Source: Bacillus sp. OV166 | Lineage (GTDB): Bacteria > Bacillota > Bacilli > Bacillales > Cytobacillaceae | NCBI RefSeq assembly: GCF_900177675.1 | Contig: NZ_FXWM01000002.1 | Coordinates: 124,001 to 188,000, forward strand | Direction: 5' to 3' | DNA: 64,000 bases | Shown: piece by piece, positions 56,895 through 64,000 of the stretch | Position numbering within the stretch: position 1 is the first letter of the stretch | Layout: each line of letters begins with the position of its first letter | Program-made: the position numbers and the translations under genes | The notes under the pieces: model-generated | Database searches by the model: none | The model's input: the letters and a program-made list of their open reading frames with translations, nothing else | Told to the model about the DNA's origin: nothing

Positions 56895-57116
56895 ACAAAT
56901 GAAATTTATGGATATTATACTTGTTTTATAACGAACTTTGAAAAAAATTGTTGGAAAATTCAATAATATGTAGATTTCAAATAGTTTACTTAAAATCTTG
57001 AGGGGGTACATACGCAGTGTTACCAACCTCAGGGAGTCAATTTAGTTTTATTTTTAGAAATTCTATAAAAAAACACTTCTTGTATAAATTTTATAGGTAT
57101 CTTAGGAGGGAAAATC

Positions 57117-58028
57117 ATGAATGTTGGGTTAATCGGTTTAGGAAAAATGGGATTAAACTTAGGTCAAAACCTATTGGATCATCAACACGAAGTAGTGTGT
57201 TTTGATTTAAATTCAAATGCGGTTGAAGAAATGGAGAGATATGGTGCAAAAGCAACATCAAGTTTACAGGAACTTGTAAATTCTTTAGAAACGCCTAGGA
57301 TTCTTTGGATTATGGTTCCACATTCAGTTGTTGATTTAGTTATAAGTGAGTTAACTCCATTTTTAAGTAGTGGTGATATTGTAATCGAAGCTGGAAATTC
57401 ACATTATAAGGAATCGATTCGTCGGTATGATGATCTTAAGAAATTGGGAGTCCATTTTTTAGATGTGGGAACCTCTGGAGGAATGGAAGGTGCCCGTAAT
57501 GGAGCATGTTATATGGTTGGAGGTGATCAGGAAGCTTGGAGCAAAGTGGAACCTATCTTCAGAGATACAGCTGTAGAAAATGGGTATTTATTTGCTGGAA
57601 AGGCAGGAAGTGGTCACTTTTTAAAAATGGTTCATAATGGGATAGAGTATGGGATGATGGCTGCAATTGGAGAAGGATTTGAAATATTAGAGAAAAGCGA
57701 ATTTAATTATGAATATGAAAATGTAGCAAAAGTTTGGAATAATGGCTCGGTTATTCGTTCATGGCTGATGGAGTTAATTGAGCATGCATTTTCTAAAGAT
57801 CCAACATTAGAAGAAATTAAAGGAGTTATGCATTCTTCAGGAGAAGGGAAATGGACAGTAGAAACAGCATTTGATCTACAAACCGCCACACCAGTAATAG
57901 CAATGTCCTTACTGATGCGCTATCGGTCATTAGAAAATGATACATTTACAGGGAAAGTGGTTGCAGCATTGCGCAATGAGTTTGGAGGGCATTCTGTAGA
58001 AAAAAAGGTTGAAGCCTTAATAGGTTAA
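57117..58028 (+). CDS. gnd: 6-phosphogluconate dehydrogenase, short form (GndA/YqeC type)
   Basis: The 303-aa enzyme converts 6-phosphogluconate to ribulose 5-phosphate and CO2. The N-terminal Rossmann motif is GLIGLGKMGLNLGQNLLDH; the substrate motif DVGTSGGMEGARNGACYMVG and catalytic KMVHNGIEYGMM follow. The short form (about 300 aa, against about 470) is often NAD-dependent. Ribulose 5-phosphate is the formaldehyde acceptor, and this enzyme also permits cyclic oxidation of formaldehyde to CO2. ATG at 57117 follows TTAGGAGG. It carries the same operator as hxlAB. Confidence 0.94.
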   Translation: MNVGLIGLGKMGLNLGQNLLDHQHEVVCFDLNSNAVEEMERYGAKATSSLQELVNSLETPRILWIMVPHSVVDLVISELTPFLSSGDIVIEAGNSHYKESIRRYDDLKKLGVHFLDVGTSGGMEGARNGACYMVGGDQEAWSKVEPIFRDTAVENGYLFAGKAGSGHFLKMVHNGIEYGMMAAIGEGFEILEKSEFNYEYENVAKVWNNGSVIRSWLMELIEHAFSKDPTLEEIKGVMHSSGEGKWTVETAFDLQTATPVIAMSLLMRYRSLENDTFTGKVVAALRNEFGGHSVEKKVEALIG

Positions 58029-58149
58029 AATGAATTAAGAAGAATTTGTTTTAAATAAAGTTAAAACTAATGAATTTTGCTTTAATCAATGTAATAAGGG
58101 AAGATGAAAAATAACATGATTAACTATTTTTTCTTAAAAGGAGGCTATC

Positions 58150-58323
58150 ATGATGACATTAATGTTAAAACGGTATTATATGAAAGAATTTGAACGTGAG
58201 AATTATGAAAAACAGGTACTTGAAGTAATGCCCGAATTAGATGAAGGTGTATTTGAATTAGATGATTTTGAAATAAGAGATTTAGTAGAAAATATGAATA
58301 AAAATCAACAAATTGCAATATAA
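58150..58323 (+). CDS. Small acidic hypothetical protein, 57 aa
   Basis: ATG at 58150 (or 58153) follows AAAAGGAGG, a perfect ribosome-binding site. The product, MMTLMLKRYYMKEFERENYE then KQVLEVMPELDEGVFELDDF and a helical end, is strongly acidic and soluble. The family is not recognised. It is 121 bp behind gnd and may share its transcript. Confidence 0.6.
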   Translation: MMTLMLKRYYMKEFERENYEKQVLEVMPELDEGVFELDDFEIRDLVENMNKNQQIAI

Positions 58324-58515
58324 TTAACAATTTTTATGAGTTTTAATAATTGAGAAGTTATTTGTATATCTGTCAATATTAATTTGAGCCAGAGTGATTA
58401 CTTCAAAATTAAGCCACTTGATGAGATTCAACTGCCATTAGTGGGATTAATTGGGTGTTTGGGGTTGTTCTTACCCTGGGAAGGGGCAAGAACCCCAAAC
58501 ACCTCGTAGTCTCGG

Positions 58516-59045
58516 TTATCCTTCTCCGATTTCTTTTTGCTTCATACTTTGGCGGAAGCGATATGATGCACCATTTAGTAGTTGGATGTGTATCCGGTGT
58601 GTTAAACGATCCAGTAAAGCAGCCGTCATTTTTTCATCTCCAATGAGGTTAGTCCATTCCGTAAATTCAAGATTTTTTGTGATGATCACGCTAGCTCGTT
58701 CATATCGGCTTGAAAAGAATTGGAATAAAAGCTCTGCTCCCATTTTTGAGAAGGGGACGTATCCTAATTCATAAATAAGAATCACATCAAATTTAAGCCA
58801 CTTTTTTTCTAATGCCCCGAGTTTATGCTCTTCATGTGCCAGTAAGAGTTCTTCTACCAATTCAGAAGCTGTTATAAATTAAGTTTTGTAGCCGTTCTGA
58901 ATCATTTCTATTCCAAGACTTATGGCTAGATGTGTTTTGCCAGTACACTATTCACTAGAAAAATAATAAATAATATTCTTTCTTTTCTCCACGAATTCAC
59001 CTTTTGCTAGAGTGATAACCCTGTTCGGATAGTCTTCTAGGAAGT
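58516..59045 (-). pseudogene. IstB-like helper ATPase (IS21 family) relic
   Basis: The minus strand encodes an IS21 helper: VEELLLAHEEHKLGALEKKW, LGYVPFSKMGAELLFQFFSS, ASVIITKNLEFTEWTNLIGD and ALLDRLTHRIHI. The Walker B Asp is mutated (LIYELGY for the usual DELGY). Upstream pieces (NRVITLAKGEFVEKRKN, CTGKTHLAISLGIEMIQNGY with the Walker A Lys-Thr) are separated by stops near 58880 and 58950. No IstA gene is found. Confidence 0.8.
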
Positions 59046-59666
59046 GTGCTCTAATACCAGTAGAACCAGAGGAGCAAATGCATATCATTGATGTGTCCGT
59101 ATACTATTTAAACACCGTAATTAATGGTTAAGGCTCAACACCATCTGTGAGAAAAAACTTAGGCATGAACCCTACTCTGCTCTGGAATGGCGTTATGTTG
59201 AGTTTCCACATTCAGGCACTAAGTTACTTCTCACTACAGACCACTCTTCAGAAACCAATCTAATCAATCAACGCATGGCTTTGTTGCTTCCTTACTGTTT
59301 CAATAATTCTTAGATAAGATTACCATGCCTTTAGTTTAAAGAAATATACTTGAGATTGAGTAGGAAAATGATTCTGAAAACGAGTACACTAAGTAAAGTT
59401 TTGGAAGACTGCTTGGAGTAATAGGGAAGAAAGGAGAGAGAGGAAAAAGATACAGAATTAATCCAATTCTTAGATCTGGAAATTAGAACGCCAGAGTCCT
59501 AAATTAATAAATGCTCTTTTTAGTTTAAAGATAGTAATTGCTAAAGTATAAATAAACCCGTGAATATTTCAATTTATTCACGGGTTAGAATGTAGATTCA
59601 TATATTCGCTAAATCGGTGAGAGTATACTAGGACGTAATTTTTCAATGGAATGAAGTATCCTAAAA
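59046..59666. other. Decayed stretch between the IstB relic and the HAD gene
   Basis: Probably further IS debris; no readable gene. Confidence 0.4.
59555..59586. terminator. Hairpin/terminator after the HAD phosphatase
   Basis: AACCCGTGAATA (59555-59566) and TATTCACGGGTT (59575-59586) form a 12-bp perfect stem with a U-rich minus-strand tail, downstream of the HAD gene. Confidence 0.7.
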
Positions 59667-60494
59667 TCAAATTGCGGAAGAGGACTCTTGGGTTTGAACT
59701 AATTGTAAAAGGTTACGTACTGCATACGCAAAACCATCTTCGTCATTCGTTTTAGTTACAATAGTAGCTTTCTCTTTTATATTTAGAGGAGCATTTCCCA
59801 TTGCTATAGAAGTGGTTGCTACTTCGAATTGGGCGAGATCATTACCACCATCTCCAAAGGCAATAATTTCATCGAAGGATAAATTCATGATATGTTGGTA
59901 GCGTAATAAAGCCTGTCCTTTTTGGGCGTCATTTGAAGTAATTTCTACATTGTTAGGAAAGGAAGAGGCCATAGCTATATCAAATTTATTTGTTAATCTC
60001 TTATTAACTTCCTCAATTTTTTCTAATCGGTCATTCTGAACCAATGCAATTAATTTATAGATTTTAAGGTTTTCTTTGTTTAAGATTTCATCGTAATTAA
60101 ATTCACCGAAAAGTGTATCTAATTCTTCATTACTTTTATGATGTAGTGGAGGCAAAGTGGAAGGGAAACCACCATAATTAGTGTATACTAGAACATATAC
60201 TCCTATTTTTTGTAAAGTATAGAATATTTTTTTATAAGTAGAAATAGGTATGGATGTCTCGAATAATAGGTTTTTTGTTTTTGAGTAGAGGACAGAACCG
60301 TTTAAACAAATTATCGGAACATCCATGTTTTGTATTTCTTTGATATTTACAATATCTTTATATGCTCGACCTGTGTTTAGAATGATTTCATATCCTTTTT
60401 TTTGCAATTCATTTAAGGCTGAAATATTTTCTTTGGATATTTGATGCTGAGAGTTTAGTAATGTGCCATCTAAATCAATTGAAACACATTTCAT
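59667..60494 (-). CDS. HAD-superfamily Cof-type sugar-phosphate phosphatase
   Basis: The 275-aa protein has IDLDGTLLNSQ (nucleophile and acid Asp), a C2b cap (about 85-185), and Lys plus GDGGNDLAQF (metal-binding Asp residues). Cof-type enzymes dephosphorylate sugar phosphates or flavin/PLP-type cofactors. Here a role in sugar-phosphate balance of the ribulose monophosphate genes is possible but unproved. The start ATG at 60494 follows AAAGGATTG. Confidence 0.85.
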   Translation of the reverse strand: MKCVSIDLDGTLLNSQHQISKENISALNELQKKGYEIILNTGRAYKDIVNIKEIQNMDVPIICLNGSVLYSKTKNLLFETSIPISTYKKIFYTLQKIGVYVLVYTNYGGFPSTLPPLHHKSNEELDTLFGEFNYDEILNKENLKIYKLIALVQNDRLEKIEEVNKRLTNKFDIAMASSFPNNVEITSNDAQKGQALLRYQHIMNLSFDEIIAFGDGGNDLAQFEVATTSIAMGNAPLNIKEKATIVTKTNDEDGFAYAVRNLLQLVQTQESSSAI

Positions 60495-60630
60495 TGTTTG
60501 ATCCCAATCCTTTCGTCTCTGTGCAAATTTTGTTCAGACTTACATGATACTACTTGTTGGGTTGATCAACTAAGGGTAATATAAACTTTGTTTTTCCATA
60601 TCTTGTTGTTCTATGAGCATATTATTCTAG

Positions 60631-61302
60631 CTAAATTGGTAATAGCTGAACCTTTGTATTTTTTTCTAAGTTCTGGATCATTACATACCAAGATATCGGT
60701 TTATTCGATAAAACTGAATAATATCGTTTTAAAAATTTCACAATAATGTTTGTTGGTAGTTCTTTAATATTTTCATTAATTGGAAGAAAGCAAAGATCGA
60801 GTCCTGTTACGGGTTCACCATCATTGTTCCAAGATGGGTGGACATAAGGAAAATCAAGACGCTTATAGCCAAGATGCGACAATACCTCACGGCGGACATA
60901 CGGATCCATAGGCTTAACACTGCCAAATTCATGATTCTCTACTTGGTAAGGGTCATAAATTTCAGCAAACATACCATATAATTCTTTCTCATTTTCGGCT
61001 GCTAAGGTATTAAGATCCTCTAACCTCATTTTAGATAAAAATGGACCAATCCCAAGACCAGCTTGGCCGATAATGGTGAAATCTGTCATGGCTATATTAA
61101 AGTCTTTGTAATAACGGTATTCTGTCGCTCCTAATACTTTCTTATTTTCAACTGCTACAAAAACCCGAATATTTGGGTCTTCCAAAGGCTCTTTCCATAA
61201 ATTAAATTCAAGTACCTCTTCTGGAGGAAATACTTCTCCCATTAATTGATGCAATTGTTTAAAATAAGGATCTAGTATACTCGTAATTCGATGGTATTCC
61301 AT
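60631..61302 (-). CDS. GNAT-like acetyltransferase
   Basis: The 223-aa protein has a GNAT-like core: VFVAVENKKVLGATEYRYYK (strand 2-4) and TDFTIIGQAGLGIGPFLSKM, where QAGLGIGPFL replaces the usual acetyl-CoA loop QGxGxG. The second half is unlike typical family members. It follows the other GNAT gene by 28 bp in the nitrilase operon. ATG at 61302 is preceded by AAAGGAGAG. The substrate is unknown. Confidence 0.7.
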   Translation of the reverse strand: MEYHRITSILDPYFKQLHQLMGEVFPPEEVLEFNLWKEPLEDPNIRVFVAVENKKVLGATEYRYYKDFNIAMTDFTIIGQAGLGIGPFLSKMRLEDLNTLAAENEKELYGMFAEIYDPYQVENHEFGSVKPMDPYVRREVLSHLGYKRLDFPYVHPSWNNDGEPVTGLDLCFLPINENIKELPTNIIVKFLKRYYSVLSNKPISWYVMIQNLEKNTKVQLLPI

Positions 61303-61330
61303 TTTTTACACTCTCCTTTTGATGATTTAA

Positions 61331-61993
61331 TCAGATAAAGGGATTTTTCCACTCCATCAACGTTCCAAAATTGCACGATTCTTCATCTTCTAAATAGTTT
61401 GCAACAACATGGATAGGGGAACGGCCACACCGAAGCAGAAATGTGATAACAGGGTCTTTTAATTCACCTTTGACAACAGATTTCAAGTATTGCTCGGGAG
61501 TCATTTCATTAACTTTTTTATGATAGCCTGGCATCCTACCTCCTCCGAGCAATCGCTCCAATCCTTTATGAACAACCACTTCATACATCGATAACATTAA
61601 CCATTTTCCTAATCCGAGTTTTCGATATGAGGGACTTACACTAATATCAACCACATAGAGTGTATTACCGTCAGGATTATGATTCCGAATATAACCATTA
61701 TCAGTAATTTCTTCCCATGTATGTTCTGGATGGTTAGAATCAAACTCAATCAATAGACCAGTCATTGAACCTGCAATTTTACCATCCACCTCAATGCAAA
61801 GGGCACCCTCGGGGAATAACGTAACATGATTATTCAATTGTTCCCTATTCCACCATAATTCAGGCGGAAAGGGTGGAGGAAAACTTTCCTGTTGAACACG
61901 GACCAAATCTGAAAAATCCCTTTCTTTATAATTTCGAATTACAGCTGGGATAGCACGATCCTTATCGAAGACAAAAAAATTTTTATAATACAC
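61331..61993 (-). CDS. GNAT acetyltransferase, equivalent to the acetyltransferase half of YhcX
   Basis: The protein of about 220 aa has YVVDISVSPSYRKLGLGKWL, a clear acetyl-CoA loop (RKLGLGKW), and GGRMPGYHKKVNEMTPEQYL in the second half. In Bacillus YhcX-like proteins a GNAT domain is fused to a nitrilase domain; here they are separate adjacent genes. I favour GTG at 61993, 6 bases after GGTGGG; a longer frame from 62041 would overlap the nitrilase gene by 13 bp. The substrate is unknown. Confidence 0.8.
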   Translation of the reverse strand: MYYKNFFVFDKDRAIPAVIRNYKERDFSDLVRVQQESFPPPFPPELWWNREQLNNHVTLFPEGALCIEVDGKIAGSMTGLLIEFDSNHPEHTWEEITDNGYIRNHNPDGNTLYVVDISVSPSYRKLGLGKWLMLSMYEVVVHKGLERLLGGGRMPGYHKKVNEMTPEQYLKSVVKGELKDPVITFLLRCGRSPIHVVANYLEDEESCNFGTLMEWKNPFI

Positions 61994-62028
61994 TTTCTTC
62001 CCACCTACTTTTTGTTGAGTGAGTGCCT

Positions 62029-62889
62029 TTAAGGTAACCAATCTGGATATAAATCAGTACGGCGATCACGCCATGTGGTGACGGAACCACTATCACGAAC
62101 TTGATAAAGCAGGTCTAAATCCAAGTCAGCTGTTACAATCATATCTTGATTAATTTCCCCCTCTACTTGAATACCGCGTGGAGGAAAAGGGATATCGTTT
62201 GGTGTAATTACTGCAGCTTGTCCAAAATTTGCTCGCATAAAGTCAACTGTAGGAAGTGAACCAACAGTGCCGGTGGTTACAACATAGATTTGATTTTCTA
62301 TTGCCCTTGCATGACTGGTGTATCGAACACGATGGAATCCGTGCCGATCATCTGTACAAGAAGGACTGAATATTATATCTGCTCCCTTTGCCTTTGCTAT
62401 TCGAACTATTTCTGGAAATTCGATATCATAGCAAGTTAACATGGCAATTGTCCCTTTTTCAGTTTCGAAGACTTCTAGTTTTTCACCAGGAGCTAATTTC
62501 CACTCTTTAATTTCAGTTGGAGTTAGATGAAGCTTTGATTGTTCGGCAATTCTTCCATCTGGATAGAATAGGTGGGCAACGTTATATAAATGTTCACCTT
62601 TACGGAGGACATGGGTTCCACCAATAATGTGCATTTTTGTCTGCACAGCAAAATTACTAAATAAGGATAGATACTGTTCTGTGAAATCTGGGAGATTTTG
62701 AATGGTCAAGGGATTCCCTTGTTTAGTGCCAATAGATAGTAATTGTGTGGTGAAAAACTCTGGGAACAAGATAAAGTCTGAATCAAATTCTTGAGCGGTT
62801 TTAATATAATGTTCCACTTGTTTGGAAAATTCTTCGAATGAACTTATTGTATGAAGATGGTATTGTACTGCAGAAACTCTTAGTTTCAT
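62029..62889 (-). CDS. Carbon-nitrogen hydrolase (nitrilase superfamily), equivalent to the YhcX hydrolase half
   Basis: The protein of about 286 aa has the Glu-Lys-Cys catalytic set: Glu in LFPEFFTTQ, Lys in SKLHLTPTE and Cys in MLTCYDIEFPE. The fold is complete (IIGGTHVLR, SPSCTDDRHGFHRVRYTSHA, RAIENQIYVVTTGT). It hydrolyses an amide or nitrile; the partner GNAT genes suggest turnover of an acylated amine. The start at 62889 follows AAGGAG; the frame opens at 62913. A 41-bp HxlR-type operator lies upstream, which places this operon in the formaldehyde regulon. Confidence 0.88.
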   Translation of the reverse strand: MKLRVSAVQYHLHTISSFEEFSKQVEHYIKTAQEFDSDFILFPEFFTTQLLSIGTKQGNPLTIQNLPDFTEQYLSLFSNFAVQTKMHIIGGTHVLRKGEHLYNVAHLFYPDGRIAEQSKLHLTPTEIKEWKLAPGEKLEVFETEKGTIAMLTCYDIEFPEIVRIAKAKGADIIFSPSCTDDRHGFHRVRYTSHARAIENQIYVVTTGTVGSLPTVDFMRANFGQAAVITPNDIPFPPRGIQVEGEINQDMIVTADLDLDLLYQVRDSGSVTTWRDRRTDLYPDWLP

Positions 62890-62994
62890 AGCCTCGCTCC
62901 TTCGTTTACCCATGTTTCCATATAGATTTTTGTATTTTTATAATGTATTTTAAATGGATTTATTGTTATTATTAAGCACATAAAGATTTTTAAC

Positions 62995-63035
62995 AAGTAC
63001 ACACTTTTTTGTTAGATAGTGAAAAAAAATATACT
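62995..63035 (-). promoter_or_regulatory. 41-bp composite HxlR-type operator of the nitrilase/GNAT operon
   Basis: On the minus strand: AGTAT-N8-TCACT, 11 bp, AAGTGTGTACTT, then 20 bp to TAATAA. It is the least perfect of the seven copies, but keeps every spacing. Confidence 0.65.
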
Positions 63036-63256
63036 ATATATAAAATTATATAAATGATTAATGAAGTTGTTTGCAGTTAAACAAAAGTTTAAATCGGGGG
63101 TTAATAGTGTAGAAGTCACTCAAGTAATTTCTTAGAAACCTTAATCAAAATTTTTAGGGAGTCAAAATAGAATGATATCTGTTGTAATTCAACTTAAATA
63201 TAAAAGGGTATTTGGGAACATTTTATAAATGAGGTGCTCCTTTCGTTAAAAAAAAT

Positions 63257-63304
63257 AACAATGAAAAAGAGTTTGGAACATTCTCCAAACTCTTTTTCAT
63301 TGTT
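63257..63304 (-). terminator. Terminator of the second hxlR gene
   Basis: A perfect 21-bp stem (63257-63277 with 63284-63304; core GAAAAAGAGTTTGGA) with a 6-nt loop is followed on the minus strand by eight T. It also shields the nitrilase promoter. Confidence 0.9.
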
Positions 63305-63510
63305 GATTGAAAGTTGATTATGGTTAGACTTTTCCTATTATTTAAGGTCTATTTTACCTCTTTTTAACCTATTTAATGTATGTTCATTAAAAATTTTGGT
63401 GAGTTAAATGTTTGACCCTGGTTTTATAATTACTTTTAAAAAATGTTATAGAAATGAAAAAGGAAAATGTTTATTGGATATCTGCCATAAGTGGGGCTTG
63501 GTGAGTTGAG

Positions 63511-63852
63511 TTATTTCTTATCCAATACCGTTTCCATATAATTTTTCCCCCATTCATACATAGATTCAAGAATGGGCATCAGGCTTTCCCCGTGTTCAGT
63601 CATTGAGTATTCCACTTTCGGTGGTACAACAGGGTAAACTTCACGATGGATAATGAGGTCTTCTTCTAGTTCTCGTAATTGATTAACAAGCATTCTTTGT
63701 GTAATCCCTGGCATCAGAGACTTCAGTTCGTTAAATCGTTTGGTTCCCTCTTTACCTAGATGCCATAAAATAAGCATCTTCCATTTTCCCCCAATAACGG
63801 CGAGTGACAATTCTTTTTCACAGTTAAATGCCCTGTCACCAATGTGTCTCAT
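63511..63852 (-). CDS. hxlR: HxlR formaldehyde-responsive regulator
   Basis: The 113-aa winged-helix protein is very similar to the copy at 20.2 kb. The N-terminus FNCEKELSLAVIGGKWKMLI has Cys11 and Lys13; in Bacillus subtilis HxlR this pair reacts with formaldehyde and switches the protein to activate hxlAB. The recognition helix (GITQRMLVNQLRELEEDLII) is intact. ATG at 63852 follows ATGGAGGG. It is transcribed away from a rightward composite operator, the arrangement seen for hxlR and hxlAB in Bacillus subtilis, so an hxlAB-like target probably lies beyond the right edge. Confidence 0.92.
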   Translation of the reverse strand: MRHIGDRAFNCEKELSLAVIGGKWKMLILWHLGKEGTKRFNELKSLMPGITQRMLVNQLRELEEDLIIHREVYPVVPPKVEYSMTEHGESLMPILESMYEWGKNYMETVLDKK

Positions 63853-63879
63853 TATTTCCCTCCATTTATAAAGATTTAC

Positions 63880-63920
63880 AGTATCTTTTTTTATACTATA
63901 TGCTCATAAAGTGCTTACTT
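63880..63920 (+). promoter_or_regulatory. 41-bp composite HxlR-type operator between hxlR and the next rightward gene
   Basis: AGTAT-N8-ATACT, 11 bp, AAGTGCTTACTT, then 20 bp to TTATAC at 63941-63946. By analogy with the other six, it drives transcription to the right, out of the window, and may also control the divergent hxlR. Confidence 0.78.
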
Positions 63921-63983
63921 ACGTGTATAAATTATCTGCATTATACTAGATTGAAATATGGTTAATATTTTATATACATCATT

Positions 63984-64000
63984 AGTATACTTTTTGATAC
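63984..64000. promoter_or_regulatory. Start of a further AGTAT-N8-ATAC repeat, cut by the window end
   Basis: AGTAT, eight bases, ATAC and then the window ends. Spacing and arms match the first half of the composite operator. The second half would lie outside. Confidence 0.5.

Overview
The window looks like Bacillaceae DNA (Bacillus/Priestia/Neobacillus-like). It is AT-rich, has strong GGAGG ribosome-binding sites, frequent TTG/GTG starts, and Bacillus-type families (HxlR, PerR, KatG, DhaKLM, RRNPP-type regulator, YppF- and YhcX-like proteins). The density of IS remnants, broken genes and plasmid-type ribbon-helix-helix relics suggests a plasmid or a plasmid-derived accessory island rather than core chromosome. 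No tRNA, rRNA or CRISPR array was seen.

Layout. 0-3.6 kb: tail of a PfkB sugar kinase and a two-component system. 3.8-10.6 kb: a flavin cluster with a RibF-like FAD synthetase, two EutQ-like cupins, an unrecognised 248-aa protein, an acyl-CoA-dehydrogenase-fold protein lacking the usual catalytic Glu, an NAD(P)H:FMN reductase, a structured leader, a DMT transporter and two small proteins. 10.7-14.5 kb: integrase relic and a UvrA paralogue between 19-bp direct repeats. 14.6-18.5 kb: lipoprotein, HTH/TPR regulator and an apparently complete IS3-family element. 18.6-28.4 kb: decayed plasmid and IS material around an HxlR regulator, a PepSY membrane protein and a glyoxalase-like protein. 28.8-32.8 kb: broken katA, intact katG, broken hxlA and a PerR-like gene. 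33.3-38 kb: lone TnpB element, broken ribA-like gene and a broken transposase/ATPase/DUF5348 set. 38.5-45.6 kb: sensor-kinase/CheR cluster containing a partial duplication. 46-50.2 kb: hxlA, two near-identical cupins, a broken copy of the 248-aa gene and a flavodoxin-less CysJ-like reductase. 52-58.3 kb: dhaKLM, hxlAB and a short-form gnd. 58.5-64 kb: IstB relic, HAD phosphatase, two GNATs, nitrilase and a second HxlR.

How it fits together. Both HxlR proteins carry Cys11-Glu-Lys13, the residues implicated in formaldehyde sensing by Bacillus subtilis HxlR. A 41-bp composite inverted-repeat operator (AGTAT-N8-AYACT, 11 bp, AAGT-N4-ACTT) occurs seven times, always 18-21 bp before a plausible -10 box. 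It precedes katG, the broken hxlA, the intact hxlA, hxlAB, gnd, the nitrilase/GNAT genes, and a gene beyond the right edge. The start of an eighth copy is cut by the window end. I infer a formaldehyde-responsive regulon that joins the ribulose-monophosphate route, peroxide defence and a nitrilase/GNAT pair. A cupin-cupin-248-aa module, present once with a flavin-oxygenase set and once behind hxlA, may be an undescribed oxidative C1-releasing pathway that feeds it. The substrate cannot be read from the sequence.
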